A stretch of 64,000 nt of DNA from Halichondria panicea (taxonomy: Eukaryota; Porifera; Demospongiae; Suberitida; Halichondriidae): the NCBI RefSeq assembly GCF_963675165.1, contig NC_087383.1, forward strand, positions 3,626,979 to 3,690,978. The letters run 5' to 3'. Made by a program: the position numbers and the translations under genes. The notes under the pieces were generated by a model. That model saw nothing but the letters and a program-made list of their open reading frames with translations, searched no databases and had not been told where the DNA came from. Shown here piece by piece: positions 32,037 through 44,400 of this stretch. The stretch's first letter is position 1, and every line of letters begins with the position of its first letter.

Positions 32037-35000
32037 TTAGCTAGCACATGTGTGTCCGATAACAGAGTGTCCTTTGCATATTCTTATGCGACAGTGGGGA
32101 CATGCCATTGCAGTGTGTTGCTGCTCTCTGCTAGGGATCTTCTCCCGAACACACACTTGACAGCGCCCACGAGACACTCCGACACTATTTGCACTCACAC
32201 GTGCGCCCTGTGATGGGGGGAAAACGATATTTAGACTGGCCAGACCTGAGGCACTGCTACGAGTACGTGGCACACCCAATAGACTATGAATTAGTTCCAA
32301 TCGAAACCCTTTCAAAGGCATGGCCTTTGAACCCACCCTGACACAGTTGTGCCTGTATAGAATGTATGCATTATTCACACTAACGTCAAGGAATTGAAAG
32401 AAAATCCTGAACCAATACCGCCGACACTTTCTATCGTACCCATAGGTTTTCCTCATACGCCCTGTATTGTCAACTCCTCCCATGTACATGTTATATGCAG
32501 GGAGACAGGGGGGGACACTCTGAGAGCGTAGGGTACCGTCTTTGTGCATTCGCATTACAGTGTGGGGCATATGGTCAGGGAACACATTTGTTGCAAAGGA
32601 CACAACTCTACGGTCGTTAAACATAGAGTAAGAAATATCACCAACAGTCATGGACGTATAGTCACCTTTGTCGAGTACCACATCCTTAAGACTTGCTGGG
32701 AAACCAGCAGCATTCTTCAAAATTGTGCCGACAGTAAACACATTTTGCTTAGCCAACTCTTCTATCAATGGACCGGACGTGTAAAAGTTGTCCATGTACA
32801 CAACATGCTGATGACCATAAAAAGGAGTGAGTAAACGATGGACTACATTTTTCACAAGCCCTTTCACAGCTATCTTTTTCCCAGAGGAATCGGTGAGCTT
32901 ACCACTGTATACATCAAACACACAGAGATACCCACAGCATGAACATGAGCAGCACCATACCTTGAACCCCAGTTTAACAGGCTTCTTGGGCATATGAATT
33001 TTCCCGCTTTTACGACCCTTGTACTTTATCATCATCTCATCAACGGAAAGCTCCTGACTGGGATTATACCTCATGAAGTAGTTGGCTTTAAGAGTCTCTA
33101 AAACAGTTTTTAGCTTGCTAGTTACCTTACGTGCATCAGTGATGGACGTATTGTCCTCACAGTGCAGATACCGCCATAAACTTTGGAACCTTTTGAGCGA
33201 CATTACATTGCTCACACATTGTACACCTAAAAGGGGATCCTTGGACCAGTAGTCCGTAATTTCAGGGAGCCTATGAATGCCCATCTCTAGTACAATCCCC
33301 AAAAACACCCACAATTCGGCACTGTTTGTAGCTGACCAACCCTTAGCACCACACTGCCTAGCGTACAGGTTGGTCTGTTCGGCTATGTACTCACACAAAC
33401 TATCGGGCCAAAGTAACTTAACAAAATCTAGGCATGGAGTTACAGACGGATCAAGTTGATCGACAGGACCGACCACACCGCCAAAGACGGGGTATCTTCC
33501 TGTGGACTTAGCTTTTTGGAGTCCATTGTCCCTCGCCAGCTTCCTCCGTTTGGGAGTCGGAGCCATGCCATCGACCATTTCGTCATCATCCTCCACTGCA
33601 GCATCTGCACGGAAACAAAGCATGAATATCATTAGAGTACCACAAGAGTGCTCGCCAGTGCAGGTGGGGGACAGGCTATGAATGTCATTATGTGGGCGTA
33701 CCACACGCTAGTGGTGCTATGAATATCATTAACTACTGGGGGGGGGGGGTTAGGGCGCATAGGTACAGTACAGCAGAGGAAAAGGCTCGTCCACATCAAA
33801 GGCTCGTGGGAGGAGCCCAACAAACCACAACAACCATGAATGTCATTAGTGGGCGTACCACACGCTAGTGGTGCTATGAATATCATTAACAACTGGGGGG
33901 GGGGTTAGGGCGCATAGGTACAGTACAGCAGAGGAAAAGGCTCGTCCCCATCAAAGGCTCGTGGGAGGATCCCAACAAACCACAACAACCATGAATGTCA
34001 TTACGTGGGCGTACCACACGCTAGTGGTGCTATGAATATCATTAACTACTGGGGGGGGGGGGTTAGGGCGCATAGGTACAGTACAGCAGAGGAAAAGGCT
34101 CGTGGGAGGAGCCCAACAAACCACAACAACCATGAATGTCATTACGTGGGCGTACCACACGCTAGTGGTGCTATGAATATCATTAACTACTGGGGGGGGG
34201 GGTTAGGGCACATAGGTACAGTACAGCAGAGGAAAAGGCTCGTCCCCATCAAAGGCTCGTGGGAGGATCCCAACAAACCACAACAACCATGAATGTCATT
34301 ACGTGGGCGTACCACACGCTAGTGGTGCTATGAATATCATTAACTACTGGGGGGGGGGGGTTAGGGCGCATAGGTACAGTACAGCAGAGGAAAAGGCTCG
34401 TCCACATCAAAGGCTCGTGGGAGGAGCCCAACAAACCACAACAACCATGAATGTCATTACGTGGGCGTACCACACGCTAGTGGTGCTATGAATATCATTA
34501 ACAACTGGGGGGTGGGGTTAGGGCACATAGGTACAGTACAGCAGAGGAAAAGGCTCGTCCCCATCAAAGGCTCGTGGGAGGAGCCCAACAAACCACAACA
34601 ACCATGAATGTCATTATGTGGGCGTACCACACGATAGTGGTGCTATGAATATCATTAACTACTGGGGGGGGGGGGTTAGGGCACATAGGTACAGTACAGC
34701 AGAGGAAAAGGCTCGTCCACATCAAAGGCTCGTGGGAGGAGCCCAACAAACCACAACAACCATGAATGTCATTACGTGGGCGTACCGCACGCTAGTGGTG
34801 CTATGAATATCATTAACTACTGGGGGGGGGTTAGGGCACATAGGTACAGTACAGCAGAGGAAAAGGCTCGTCCCCATCAAAGGCTCGTGGGAGGAGCCCA
34901 ACAAACCACAACAACCATGAATGTCATTACGTGGGCGTACCACACGCTAGTGGTGCTATGAATATCATTAACTACTGGGGGGGGGGGGGGTTAGGGCACA

Positions 35001-36233
35001 TAGGTACAGTACAGCAGAGGAAAAGGCTCGTCCCCATCAAAGGCTCGTGGGAGGAGCCCAACAAACCACAACAACCATGAATGTCATTACGTGGGCGTAC
35101 CACATGCTAGTGGTGCTATGAATATCATTAACTACTGGGGGGGGGGGGTTAGGGCACATAGGTACAGTACAGCAGAGGAAAAGGCTCGTCCCCATCAAAG
35201 GCTCGTGGGAGGAGCCCAACAAACCACAACAACCATGAATGTCATTACGTGGGTGTACCACACGCTAGTGGTGCTATGAATATCATTAACTACTGGGGGG
35301 GGGGTTAGGGCACATAGGTACAGTACAGCAGAGGAAAAGGCTCGTGGGAGGAGCCCAACAAACCACAACAACCATGAATGTCATTACGTGGGCGTACCGC
35401 ACGAGTGTGGTGCTATGAATATAATTAACTACTGGGGGGGGGGTTAGGGCACACAGGTACAGTACAGCAGAGGAAAAGGCTCGTGGAAAAGGCTCGTCCA
35501 CATCAAAGGCTCGTGGGAGGAGCCCAACAAACCACAACAACCATGAATGTCATTACGTGGGCGTACCGCACGCTAGTGGTGCTATGAATATCATTAACTA
35601 CTGGGGGGGGGGGGGGTTAGGGCACATAGGTACAGTACAGCAGAGGAAAAGGCTCGTCCACATCAAAGGCTCGTGGGAGGAGCCCAACAAACCACAACAA
35701 CCATGAATGTCATTATGTGGGCGTACCGCACGCTAGTGGTGCTATGAATATAATTAACTACTGGGGGGGGTTAGGGCACATAGGTACAGTACAGCAGAGG
35801 AAAAGGCTCGTCCACATCAAAGGCTCGTGGGAGGAGCCCAACAAACCACAACAACCATGAATATCAATACGTGGGCGTACCACACGCTAGTGGTGCTATG
35901 AATATCATTAACAACTGGGGGTTAGGGTACAGTACAGTACTGCAGTCAAGGCGACGCCAAAAAGAGGCTCACACAATGTAGGAGGAGCCACAAAAGGCAT
36001 GCACATGACGCCTCCGCCAAAAAGAGGCCACATATCGTTAGGGCATCACAATGCTGCCTCCCCAACCACTATTTAATGGTGCAATGACACAAACCTGAAT
36101 CACTCTCCAGATCTGTCTCAAAATCGTCATCACTGGGCTCGTCATGGTCATAACAGACTTCCTGGTCCTCCTCAAGCTCTCTGACAGTGTGCTCAAGCTC
36201 GCTGACAGTGTCAAGGAGTCCAATCAGCTCCAT
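32037..36233 (-). CDS. piggyBac-type transposase, copy 4
   Basis: Exon 1 is 36233-36095 and exon 2 is 33604-32037. The frame is intact and identical in exon 2 to the other copies. This is the only copy whose 5' side is the 943-bp direct repeat (36260-37202) instead of another unit, so it may be the one that keeps the ancestral promoter. Confidence 0.87.
33678..35940. repeat. 156-bp minisatellite array, unit 4
   Basis: Same monomer series as the other units. The G run of the second complete monomer of the gcacat type (near 34190-34202) is shorter than in units 1-3, which shifts local frames but not the transposase. Confidence 0.92.
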
Positions 36234-36259
36234 TTGGATTCAAAAGTTTTGAAAAATAA

Positions 36260-37202
36260 CCCTTTCCTTGCCATTCGTGAAATCTGGAACAGGAGCGTCT
36301 TTAGGTCGATCAATTAGTGTGGATCCGGCCTCACCACGCCTCCAAGTCATTCTATTAGTCTAGATCCGGCTAGCAATTCTAGCTGGGACTCCCAGTTCTA
36401 GCTCCTTTTGTTTAGCGTGTCAGAGACTGGGAGAAGATGATTGGCACTCCCTGGCTCCTTTGGATGTACAGCTGTCCAGATCCCTAGAACATACCCTCCA
36501 TTCTGACGAGTTATCAGTGCATAGGGTGCTTACTAGATTCTTGCCAGCCAGTACAGTTCAAGCTACACACAGCACCGCTCAACTATTCTCTACCCCATTA
36601 TCTAGCTAAATCTGGTCCAACTAGACAGCAGACACAGCTAGTTAATTCAGTAAAGCCAGGGGTAGCCCTACTTCTACCGTTGTTCAGTACCCACGGTAAC
36701 AATTCCTCTGGGCTGGGCTAACTAGTTGAGCCACGCCTCCCAATTCTCAAGGCTAGGTACATGTCTCTGTCTAGCTGCTTCTTCAGCTTCTTGCTCAGTT
36801 TTGTGGCTTAGAGAAAGGCCAGCTACTCAGGGGGAAGAGTCCAGATGAAAGTCTGGCAGCCAGGTGACGTCCAAACGGTCAGTTATTCTTTCCACCAACT
36901 TTTTAATCTAGTCTAGTCCTGCTTGCACTGCTACTACTACTGCTGCCTACTGCTGCTACTCTTCCTAGCTAGTCAAAGGTTTCTTTTTTTTTTTTTTTTT
37001 TTTTTATAACTACATATGCACAAAGAGACATCAAAGCTTACATCAAAGGACACAGATTTTTAGCCTACTTGACTGATAAGGCGGTTACCTAGACTACAGT
37101 TTGTTTGTCAGGGAGGAGCTCACATACAACTTCATCTAATTCATCATAACGATTCCTTACCCATTGTTGTAATTTCTACAACAGATTGCCAAGGAAAGAG
37201 AT
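36260..37202. repeat. 943-bp direct repeat, right copy
   Basis: Starts ccctttccttgcc immediately after gaaaaataa of unit 4 and ends gccaaggaaagagat before agacaatatc. Sequence and T-run match the left copy. On the minus strand it lies directly upstream of transposase copy 4. Confidence 0.9.
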
Positions 37203-37311
37203 AGACAATATCTCTCAAGCACGCCTTATATCTATAGTATATACATTCATGTTGTATATATATACAGTGTGTGTATTAGCTATATGTACCCTTTCAAATG
37301 TTGGTGCATGC

Positions 37312-37460
37312 AGGGAATGAAGATAAACTGATCTACGTATACCCTGGCTGAAGTCTGTTCCAGCGTTTCTCAGCAAGAAGTTCAAAGCGAAGGTCCGACG
37401 TCAAAAGAGTGGGTGCATGCATGTGTGTGGTGCAAACTTATAATTATACTTGGACAATAG
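37312..37460 (+). pseudogene. Remnant of the last serine racemase exon
   Basis: cagcaagaagttcaaagcga, then gtccgacgtcaaaagagt, gtgtgtggtgcaaac and tacttggacaata follow the order of 15395-15496 in the last exon of the serine racemase-like gene. Indels and an inserted taattata break the frame, and the upstream exons are absent. A gcatgcag acceptor-like site precedes it, as in the intact gene. It marks the left border of the second copy of the segmental duplication. Confidence 0.8.
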
Positions 37461-37483
37461 AAGATATCTATATAGATCAGTCT

Positions 37484-40366
37484 ATGTTTGTTGATGGTAG
37501 ATTAATTATTAATTGTGTTTAACAATTAGATCTAGGACTATAGATCTTCACAAACTATACAAGCTCATGCATATGAAGGAGCCTGGAGGAGGTTTCTAAA
37601 GCTCTATAAGATAAAATGTACTATAAAATTAATATACTTTATCCAAGAACAATAAGTACATTAATGTATAATAAAAATCCACCTCTTTAGTAAAGAGGTG
37701 GACTTTACAATGTCTAAATGTTCTGTCCTGGAAAAATTGGTCCAGGCTGGTTTTAATTGCCGAAATTGACTACCAAAAATGGTCTGCATGCCATTAGCAA
37801 GCAGTAAGCAATGCCCTGAGCGTCCTTGTGTAACTTTTTGTACAAGTCAACTGTCTGTTTATCTAGATAAGCATGCATCAGCTACTAGCTATAGATCTAG
37901 TGCAGTTACTTCCACTGGATACTTGCTTTCAGCAGGTTGTCTTTCATTTATGGTAGCTACATACGGACTACATTTGGTGACCGATTTTGGCGTGACAGTC
38001 TCACTAGGTCAAAATTAATATTTTAGTTATAAATTACTAAACGTAATTATCATGTAAAATTGAATAGATCTATATAATAGTAGAGCTGTTCTGCATCCTT
38101 ACTTTGTTCTTTGTGCATGCATGGGTATATACACTGTAACAAATATACAGTGTAGGCATGCATGCATATGTAATCTGTCATCTGTCTCAATCACTGACAC
38201 AAGAACTGCACCGGATATGAGAACATTACTTTTAACTATACATAGAATCTTGTTATCCATATCCCCTTGCTTAGCACGTTAACTACAACGTATCCAGAAC
38301 CATATAATAACTACATGATATGCCAGTTTTTCCTGATTCCAAAAATCCATGTGTTTATAGGTTTTGTATATATCTATATATAGCTGAGAAAAAGCATAAG
38401 GCCAAGCTGCATGTTTCACGAACTTTCACAATTTATGGACCAGGCAGGCCGGTAAAAAGGAATCCCGTAAGAGACCTGTGGTGCCTCTTGTAGAAATTGT
38501 TGGGCTTCCCAAAACCACAAGGATAAGTTGTGGCAACAAAATTAATACAGCAAGGAGTGGGTGCATGGTTTTGGGTTTTTGGGGGAGTTTAACAAAAAGA
38601 AACTCGCATGCATCCGTGAAGCATGCAGTAGCTTGTAACCAGATATACGTACGTATACGAGTATATATCTGCAAACAGGAGAAAGAAAAAGTGTTGTTCT
38701 ACATGTGTAGCTCTTAGAGATATCTATTGATGTTGCACACATGATCACGTGTCCATACTAGGTCTAGAGACTTATTAATAGCAGAATATCAACTCACATG
38801 CATGTATAGAATACCCTGACATTGTTCTCTCTAGTCAGGTGCACATAATTATAAACGAATTAGCATTGTAGATAGACTATAGCTAGAGTAGGCTGATTTT
38901 CTCCATTGTAACGCTCTATGCATGCAGGTAGCTTTTTGTTGGTGGTAGATTAATTATTAGATCTAATAATTGTGTTTAGATCTAGGACTAAATCTCTCTC
39001 TATATATACAATGTATTATGAATGTAATTGTTCAAAAGGTCACCTATTTAAACTAAAGTGAACAGCAAGCTCATGTGAAGGAGCCTGCAGGAGGTTTCTA
39101 AAAGCTCTAAAGATAAAAGGTACTATAAATATCTACTAGTACATTAATGTATAATAAAAATCCACCTCTTTACAATGTCTAAATATTCTGTCCTCGAAAA
39201 ATTTGGTCCAGGCTGGTTTTGATTGCCGAAATTAATCTGTCTGTATGCCATTAGCAAGCCAGTGAGCAATGCCCTGAGTGTCCATGTGTAACTTCTTGTA
39301 CACGTCAACTGTCAATTTATAAAGTTGAACTAGATAATTATATAGTGCATGCATCAGCTACTAGCTATAGATCTAGTGCAGTTACATCCACTGGATACTT
39401 GTCTTCAGCAGGTTGTCTTTCATTTATGGTGCATGCGGACTATACATTTGGTGACCGATTTTGGTGTGACAGTCTGATTGATCATTCTATAGGTCAAAAT
39501 TAATATTTTAGTTATTCACTAAACGTAATTATCATGTAAAGTTGACTAGATCTATTAATAGTAGAGCTATTATGCATCCTTACTTTGTTCTTTGTGCATG
39601 CATGTGTATAATAATATGAATAGCATGTATATACACTGTAACAAATATACAGTGTAGGCATGCATGTGTCATCTGTCTCGATCACTGACACAAATGCACC
39701 GGATATATATAAGAACATTGCTTTTAACTATACATAGATTCTTGTTAACCGTATCCCCTTCCTTAGCACGTTAACTACAACGTATATCCAGAACCATATA
39801 GTAATACATGATACGCCAGTTTTTCCTGACTCCAAAAATCCATGTGCTCAGACTTTCACAATTTATGGACCAGGCAGGCCGGTACAAATGAATCCAATTA
39901 AAAAGTAAGAGACCTGTGGTGCCTCTTGTAGAAATTGTTGGCTTCCCCAAACCACAAGGATAAGTGTGGCAACAAAATTAATACAGCAAGGAGTGCATGG
40001 GTATAGTTTTGGGGGGAGTTTCACAAAAAGAAACTCGCTTGCATCCGTGAAGCATGCAGTAGCTTGTAACCAGATACACGTACGTATACGAGTATCTGCC
40101 AACAGAAAAAGTGTTAATTGTTCTACACGTGTAGCTCTTATATTATAGAGATGTTGCACACATGATCACGTGTCCATACTAGATCTAGAGACTTATAACA
40201 TCCATTCAGAATATCAACTCACATGCATGTATAGAATCCCCTGACATTGTTCTCTCTAGTCAGGTGCACATAATTATAAACGAATTAGCATTGTAGATAG
40301 ACTATAGCTAGAGTATGCTGAATTTCTCCATTGTAACGCTATATATATACATGTATCTAGGTAGAA
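37484..40366. repeat. 1.4-kb tandem duplication (37484-38935 and 38936-40366)
   Basis: The two halves share long blocks in order: ttgttgatggtagattaatt, taataaaaatccacctcttt, tgtctaaatattctgtcct, gcagttacttccactggata, tttgtgcatgcatg, cttgttatccatatcccctt, ggaccaggcaggccggta, and gaaactcgcatgcatccgtg. They differ by frequent indels and substitutions. No reading frame is conserved between the copies, so I call it non-coding. Confidence 0.85.
37678..37702. repeat. Perfect 12-bp hairpin present in only one tandem copy
   Basis: tccacctcttta and taaagaggtgga are separated by a single g. In the second tandem copy (near 39160) the sequence reads tccacctctttacaatgtc, so the second arm is missing. This is not a bacterial-type terminator; the context is animal intergenic DNA. 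Confidence 0.8.
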
Positions 40367-41429
40367 TAATGGGCAGCGCACGCACTTTCAAGTATACATA
40401 GTAAAATTGTACAGTAAACTAGTCTATTAACTCGCCGGTGTTACTATCTCAATGAGGTCGACTGAGTTCCGTGAATCTATGCATGGCTTATCTTTTCTTT
40501 CATTGGTTGAGAATACCTCTCACTAAAGCCAAGCAAGAGGATCGAGGCCCTCATCTACCCCTGCGATAGTCAGGAAATCTAGAAATCTAGCTATCTAGCT
40601 CCTAGATGCCACAGATGATATACGTAGCAGAAAAAAATACATGTTTTGTGGATGAGAGACTGCTCTTGCTGGATCGAGGTCATCTCCACCAATGCAAGAA
40701 ATGAAGGGCACTAAAACTCAGTCTATACCCCACAACAGTAACGCGAAACAAATTTCTGTAAAGCCTACACTGTACAATTTTACTGGCGTAGATCTATTAT
40801 ATAGCCCTATTTACACGCCGTTGAAGCAGCTGGAGTCGAGGCTATATCAGTGTAAACGGGCCTTATTCGACTCGGAATTCTAATCAGGATTAGCCAACCC
40901 ACTTCTGGGTTCAGATTGCTGTGAGTAAACACAAAAGATTAATTCTGAGGTGGTGTACATTTTTGTGTAGGGTAGCTTCACCAATGCTAGCGCAAAGTAG
41001 TCGTTTTACTATGCCCACTACTGACCCGGATTGAACCAGGATCAGTAGGTGTCGTGTAAACGGAGCTTATTTATAGGATTACTCAAATTCTGGCAGTGCA
41101 TGCATGCATGTGCACTATATGCTATGGACACCAGGCCCTACGGTATTTTTTGACATAGGATTTCGATCTGGAAACTTAAACAATGAGGCTAGCATGTCGG
41201 TGATGAAGCTTTCCTCTTTTTAGCTGCAATTGCCATTTTTTGTGACCATTTTCTGAGGTACAAAGCTAGTGGGGGAGGAAGATTACATTTGTATCTTGTT
41301 CATTAAAACTGAACATACTAATATAAAGTCATGACGTACCCTCCAAATCTGAAACTTAGAGGCATGTGTATGCACTATTTATACGCATGCCCATAAATGC
41401 TAATTTTGACTTTCCATATTCTAAACAGA
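40367..41429. other. Spacer upstream of the beta-helix gene
   Basis: No gene recognised. A possible MITE spans about 40801-41075: atagccctatttacacgccg on the left faces gtcgtgtaaacggagcttat on the right, and a third related block (cagtgtaaacgggccttat) lies inside at 40848. The remaining sequence is AT-rich with gcatgcatg runs and presumably includes the promoter of the next gene. Confidence 0.5.
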
Positions 41430-44400
41430 ATGCTTCGAGTGTCCGTGTTAGTGGTGGTGGTGTTGGGTTGTCTCCTGACCTCCTCAGTATGCAGGGCTCA
41501 GGTGTTCTATGTCAAACCTTCACAGCCTCCAAACACCACCTGTCCTGGTGAGCTGTGTCACACTCTCAATTACTATGCCCAGAATGCTGCATCACTGCTT
41601 AGTGGGAAAAGTAATGTCACATTACTGTTTGTTGAGGGTGTCCATCTTTTAACCGAACCGACTTTTGAGGTTTTTGAAACTGATAGTGTAACATTGTCTG
41701 CATTAACTGAGTTCATTAATGTTACTGTTATGTTATCTACTGGAAGCGATATGAATTTCACTCTTGTGGACGATTTACATTTGAGTAATTTAGTTGTTGT
41801 GGCTGATATATTATGTCCGGGCAACAACATTCCAGGCAACAGCATTAACACTACACTTGTCAGAAGGGTTTATCACTCTAACGTAACTGTCTTCTGCTGT
41901 GACTTCCATCTTCAAATGATCCATGAATTTCAATTGTACCATTCCACTTATTACTATGCTGGAATTAACATGTATAATTTTGACGAGATAGATAATGTGA
42001 TCCTAATGTTATCTGAATGTTATTTATATTCTGGATCCAACATCAACATATCCCTAAGTAGCTCCTTCAATGGATCTATTACAAACTCATCTGGTTTTAT
42101 CATCTCCGTGCATGTTATTAATCGCGACCAAGGCTTCTTTTCTCTAACAATCAGAGACTGTGTGAACCGTTTTGAAGATGTTGGTGAGGTTAGCGTTATT
42201 GTTTCTGAAGCGCCCCTCATGTTGTTCGAGGTCATTTTAGAAAACAATCATTTTGATACTGAACACTTTTACTTTTCGGCACTCAATAATGCAGATTTTG
42301 AAGGATTTCTTTGTGTGAAAAATTGCTCGTTCCATTTTTCTGATATTTCTTCCCAATCCTTTTTTTCAAATATTTCAATGGACCTGAGCAGTTTTAATGA
42401 TACTAGTTCTGTTTATTTTCGCTCTGCAAAGGAATGTACTGTTAGGAATGTTAGCTTTAACAACAGCAACTTTAATGTTGTAGGTCCTTCCACAGTTCTC
42501 ATAGACAATTGTCGGTTTGAAAATTCAGTAGATGTATATGATTCACCGTTCGTCATGTCTGAAGTGCGTTTACTCATAGTCAATGAAACAGTGTTCAAAA
42601 ATAACCAAGGTTACAACGGAGGGGCTCTATATTTGTTCAATAGTAGACTATATCTAACTCATAATTCAGTATTAGTTTTCGATAATAACTCAGCAATTGA
42701 TAAAGGTGGTGCTGTTTATGTGGAAAGTCCAATGGATGAAAGATTATCGCTTTACGGAGATTCTCCAATATCATTTAATTGTACTTTCAGTTTAAAGTAC
42801 AATGTATCTGATGGAAGCAAGCCAGATAACTCGATCGTTTTCAAAGATAACAGTGCCGCCAACGGGGGCAGTAATATTTATGGAACTTCCTTAAAATCCG
42901 ATTGTTTAGTTTCTCCTGATGGAAGAAATCATAGCTATGAGGTTCAAGCTGATATTTTTGAATTTGACCATGATTTAAAAATAAATAAATTGATATCGTC
43001 AGTGTCCTCTGATCCGAAGCGGGTTTGCTTGTGTGATGATAACAGGATTCCAATGTGTGGTAATTTGTCTCAGTATAACAATGTTGCTCCTGGAGAAACG
43101 ATCACTGTGAATTTAGCACTGGTTGGTGGTGATTTTGGTGTTACTGTTGGATCAGTTTATGCAACACTATTGCAATATTATTGTGTACGGCAATATGATT
43201 GTGTATGGCTTAATAATATAACCACAAAGACGATTTCAAGTGCGGAGTGCTTCCATGAGGAGTATGTAATACACTCTGACAATGATAATAGTTCTATGTT
43301 CCTTTTTCTCTCATCTGATCGTATTAATAATAATTTTAATTATGATATCATGTCTAGGGGGTGGTACAATGATTCCATAAGGAGGTATGAAGAAAACAAG
43401 GAAATTGATTACTATTTGGCCACCGCAAGTATAATATTACATATTACTCTTCAGAAGTGTCCTAAAGGGCTTATCCTCAACAAAAAAAAAGCTTCATGTC
43501 AATGTATCCAGACACTTACGGACGTTGGCGTAACAAAATGTGTAATTTTGGATGGAGAGGTGTGGATAACCCGCAGTGGTGCTATCTGGGTGAGCAACTC
43601 AGAAGTTATAGACAATGAGACGGGCGTTGTGGCATACAAGTATTGCCCATTTGATTACTGTACAGCAAAAGAGTTTGCTGTTCAATTACGCAATCCCAAC
43701 TCTCAGTGTGCTTTTAGTCACAGTGGTGTTCTGTGTGGAGGTTGTTCCCCAAATCTCAGCTTAGCATTGGGTAGTCCTCGGTGTCTGCCTTGCTCTGATG
43801 ATGGACATGTGGCTTTTTTTATTCCCTTTGCAATTGCTGGTTTGTTGTTAGTGCTCTTCATTAAGTTGTTAGATCTGACGATAACCAAAGGAGCTGTCAA
43901 TGGACTGCTTTTGTATGCTAACATTCTGTGGACTAATCAAAGCATTTTCTTTCCTCATGCAATTCGCTCGTCATCTTCTGTATTTCGTTTTTTTGTCACG
44001 TTTGTGGCATGGCTCAATTTGGATCTTGGAATTGAAACCTGTTTCATTCAGGGCCTGGATATGTATTGGAAAACTTGGTTGCAATTTTTGTTCCCTCTTT
44101 ATATTTGGAGTATTGCCGGGCTCATCATCTTAGCTTGCCGCTATTCTGACAAAGCTACTAAACTGTTCGGTAACAATTCAGTTCATGTTTTAGCTACATT
44201 GGTCCTACTCTCGTACTCGAAGCTTCTCCGTACAATTATTACATCATTGGGGTTTGCTATTCTTGACTTATATCCTAGTGGGACGAGAGTTGTGTGGCTA
44301 GCAGATGGTAATGTTCCATATTTTGGTGTACGTCACTCATTCCTTCTCATAGCGGCAATACTTGCTCTGATAATATTCGTATTGCCTTATACAGTAACAA

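Larger units (their letters stand above)
17768..37202 (-). mobile_element. 19.4-kb composite piggyBac block: direct repeat, four tandem units, direct repeat
   Basis: The outer 943-bp direct repeats are at 17768-18710 and 36260-37202. Between them are four head-to-tail units: 18711-23097, 23098-27485, 27486-31872 and 31873-36259 (4387 or 4388 bp). Each unit, read on the minus strand, holds a short transposase exon 1, an intron packed with a 156-bp minisatellite, a long exon 2 and a poly(A) signal (aataaa on the minus strand, about 90 bp beyond the stop). The units appear identical except for G-run lengths and rare substitutions; for example, unit 1 has gtaccacacgc at 22391-22412 where units 2-4 have gtaccgcacgc. 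The first unit follows ggaaagagat directly and the last runs into ccctttcc. The block sits between the two halves of a segmental duplication. No TTAA target duplication, expected of piggyBac, is seen at the outer ends. Confidence 0.85.

Noticed and set aside
17768-37202. LTR retrotransposon, because of long direct repeats at both ends and a T/A run
   Set aside because: No reverse transcriptase, integrase or gag frame is present. The coding content is a piggyBac transposase, and the repeat termini are inverted ctttccttg/caaggaaag and not TG...CA.
37678-37702. Intrinsic transcription terminator
   Set aside because: The hairpin lacks the bacterial context. The surrounding genes are spliced animal genes, and the duplicate copy has lost the structure.
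38478-40159. Small frames in both copies of the 1.4-kb tandem duplication
   Set aside because: The frames are broken differently in the two copies, with no sign of coding constraint.
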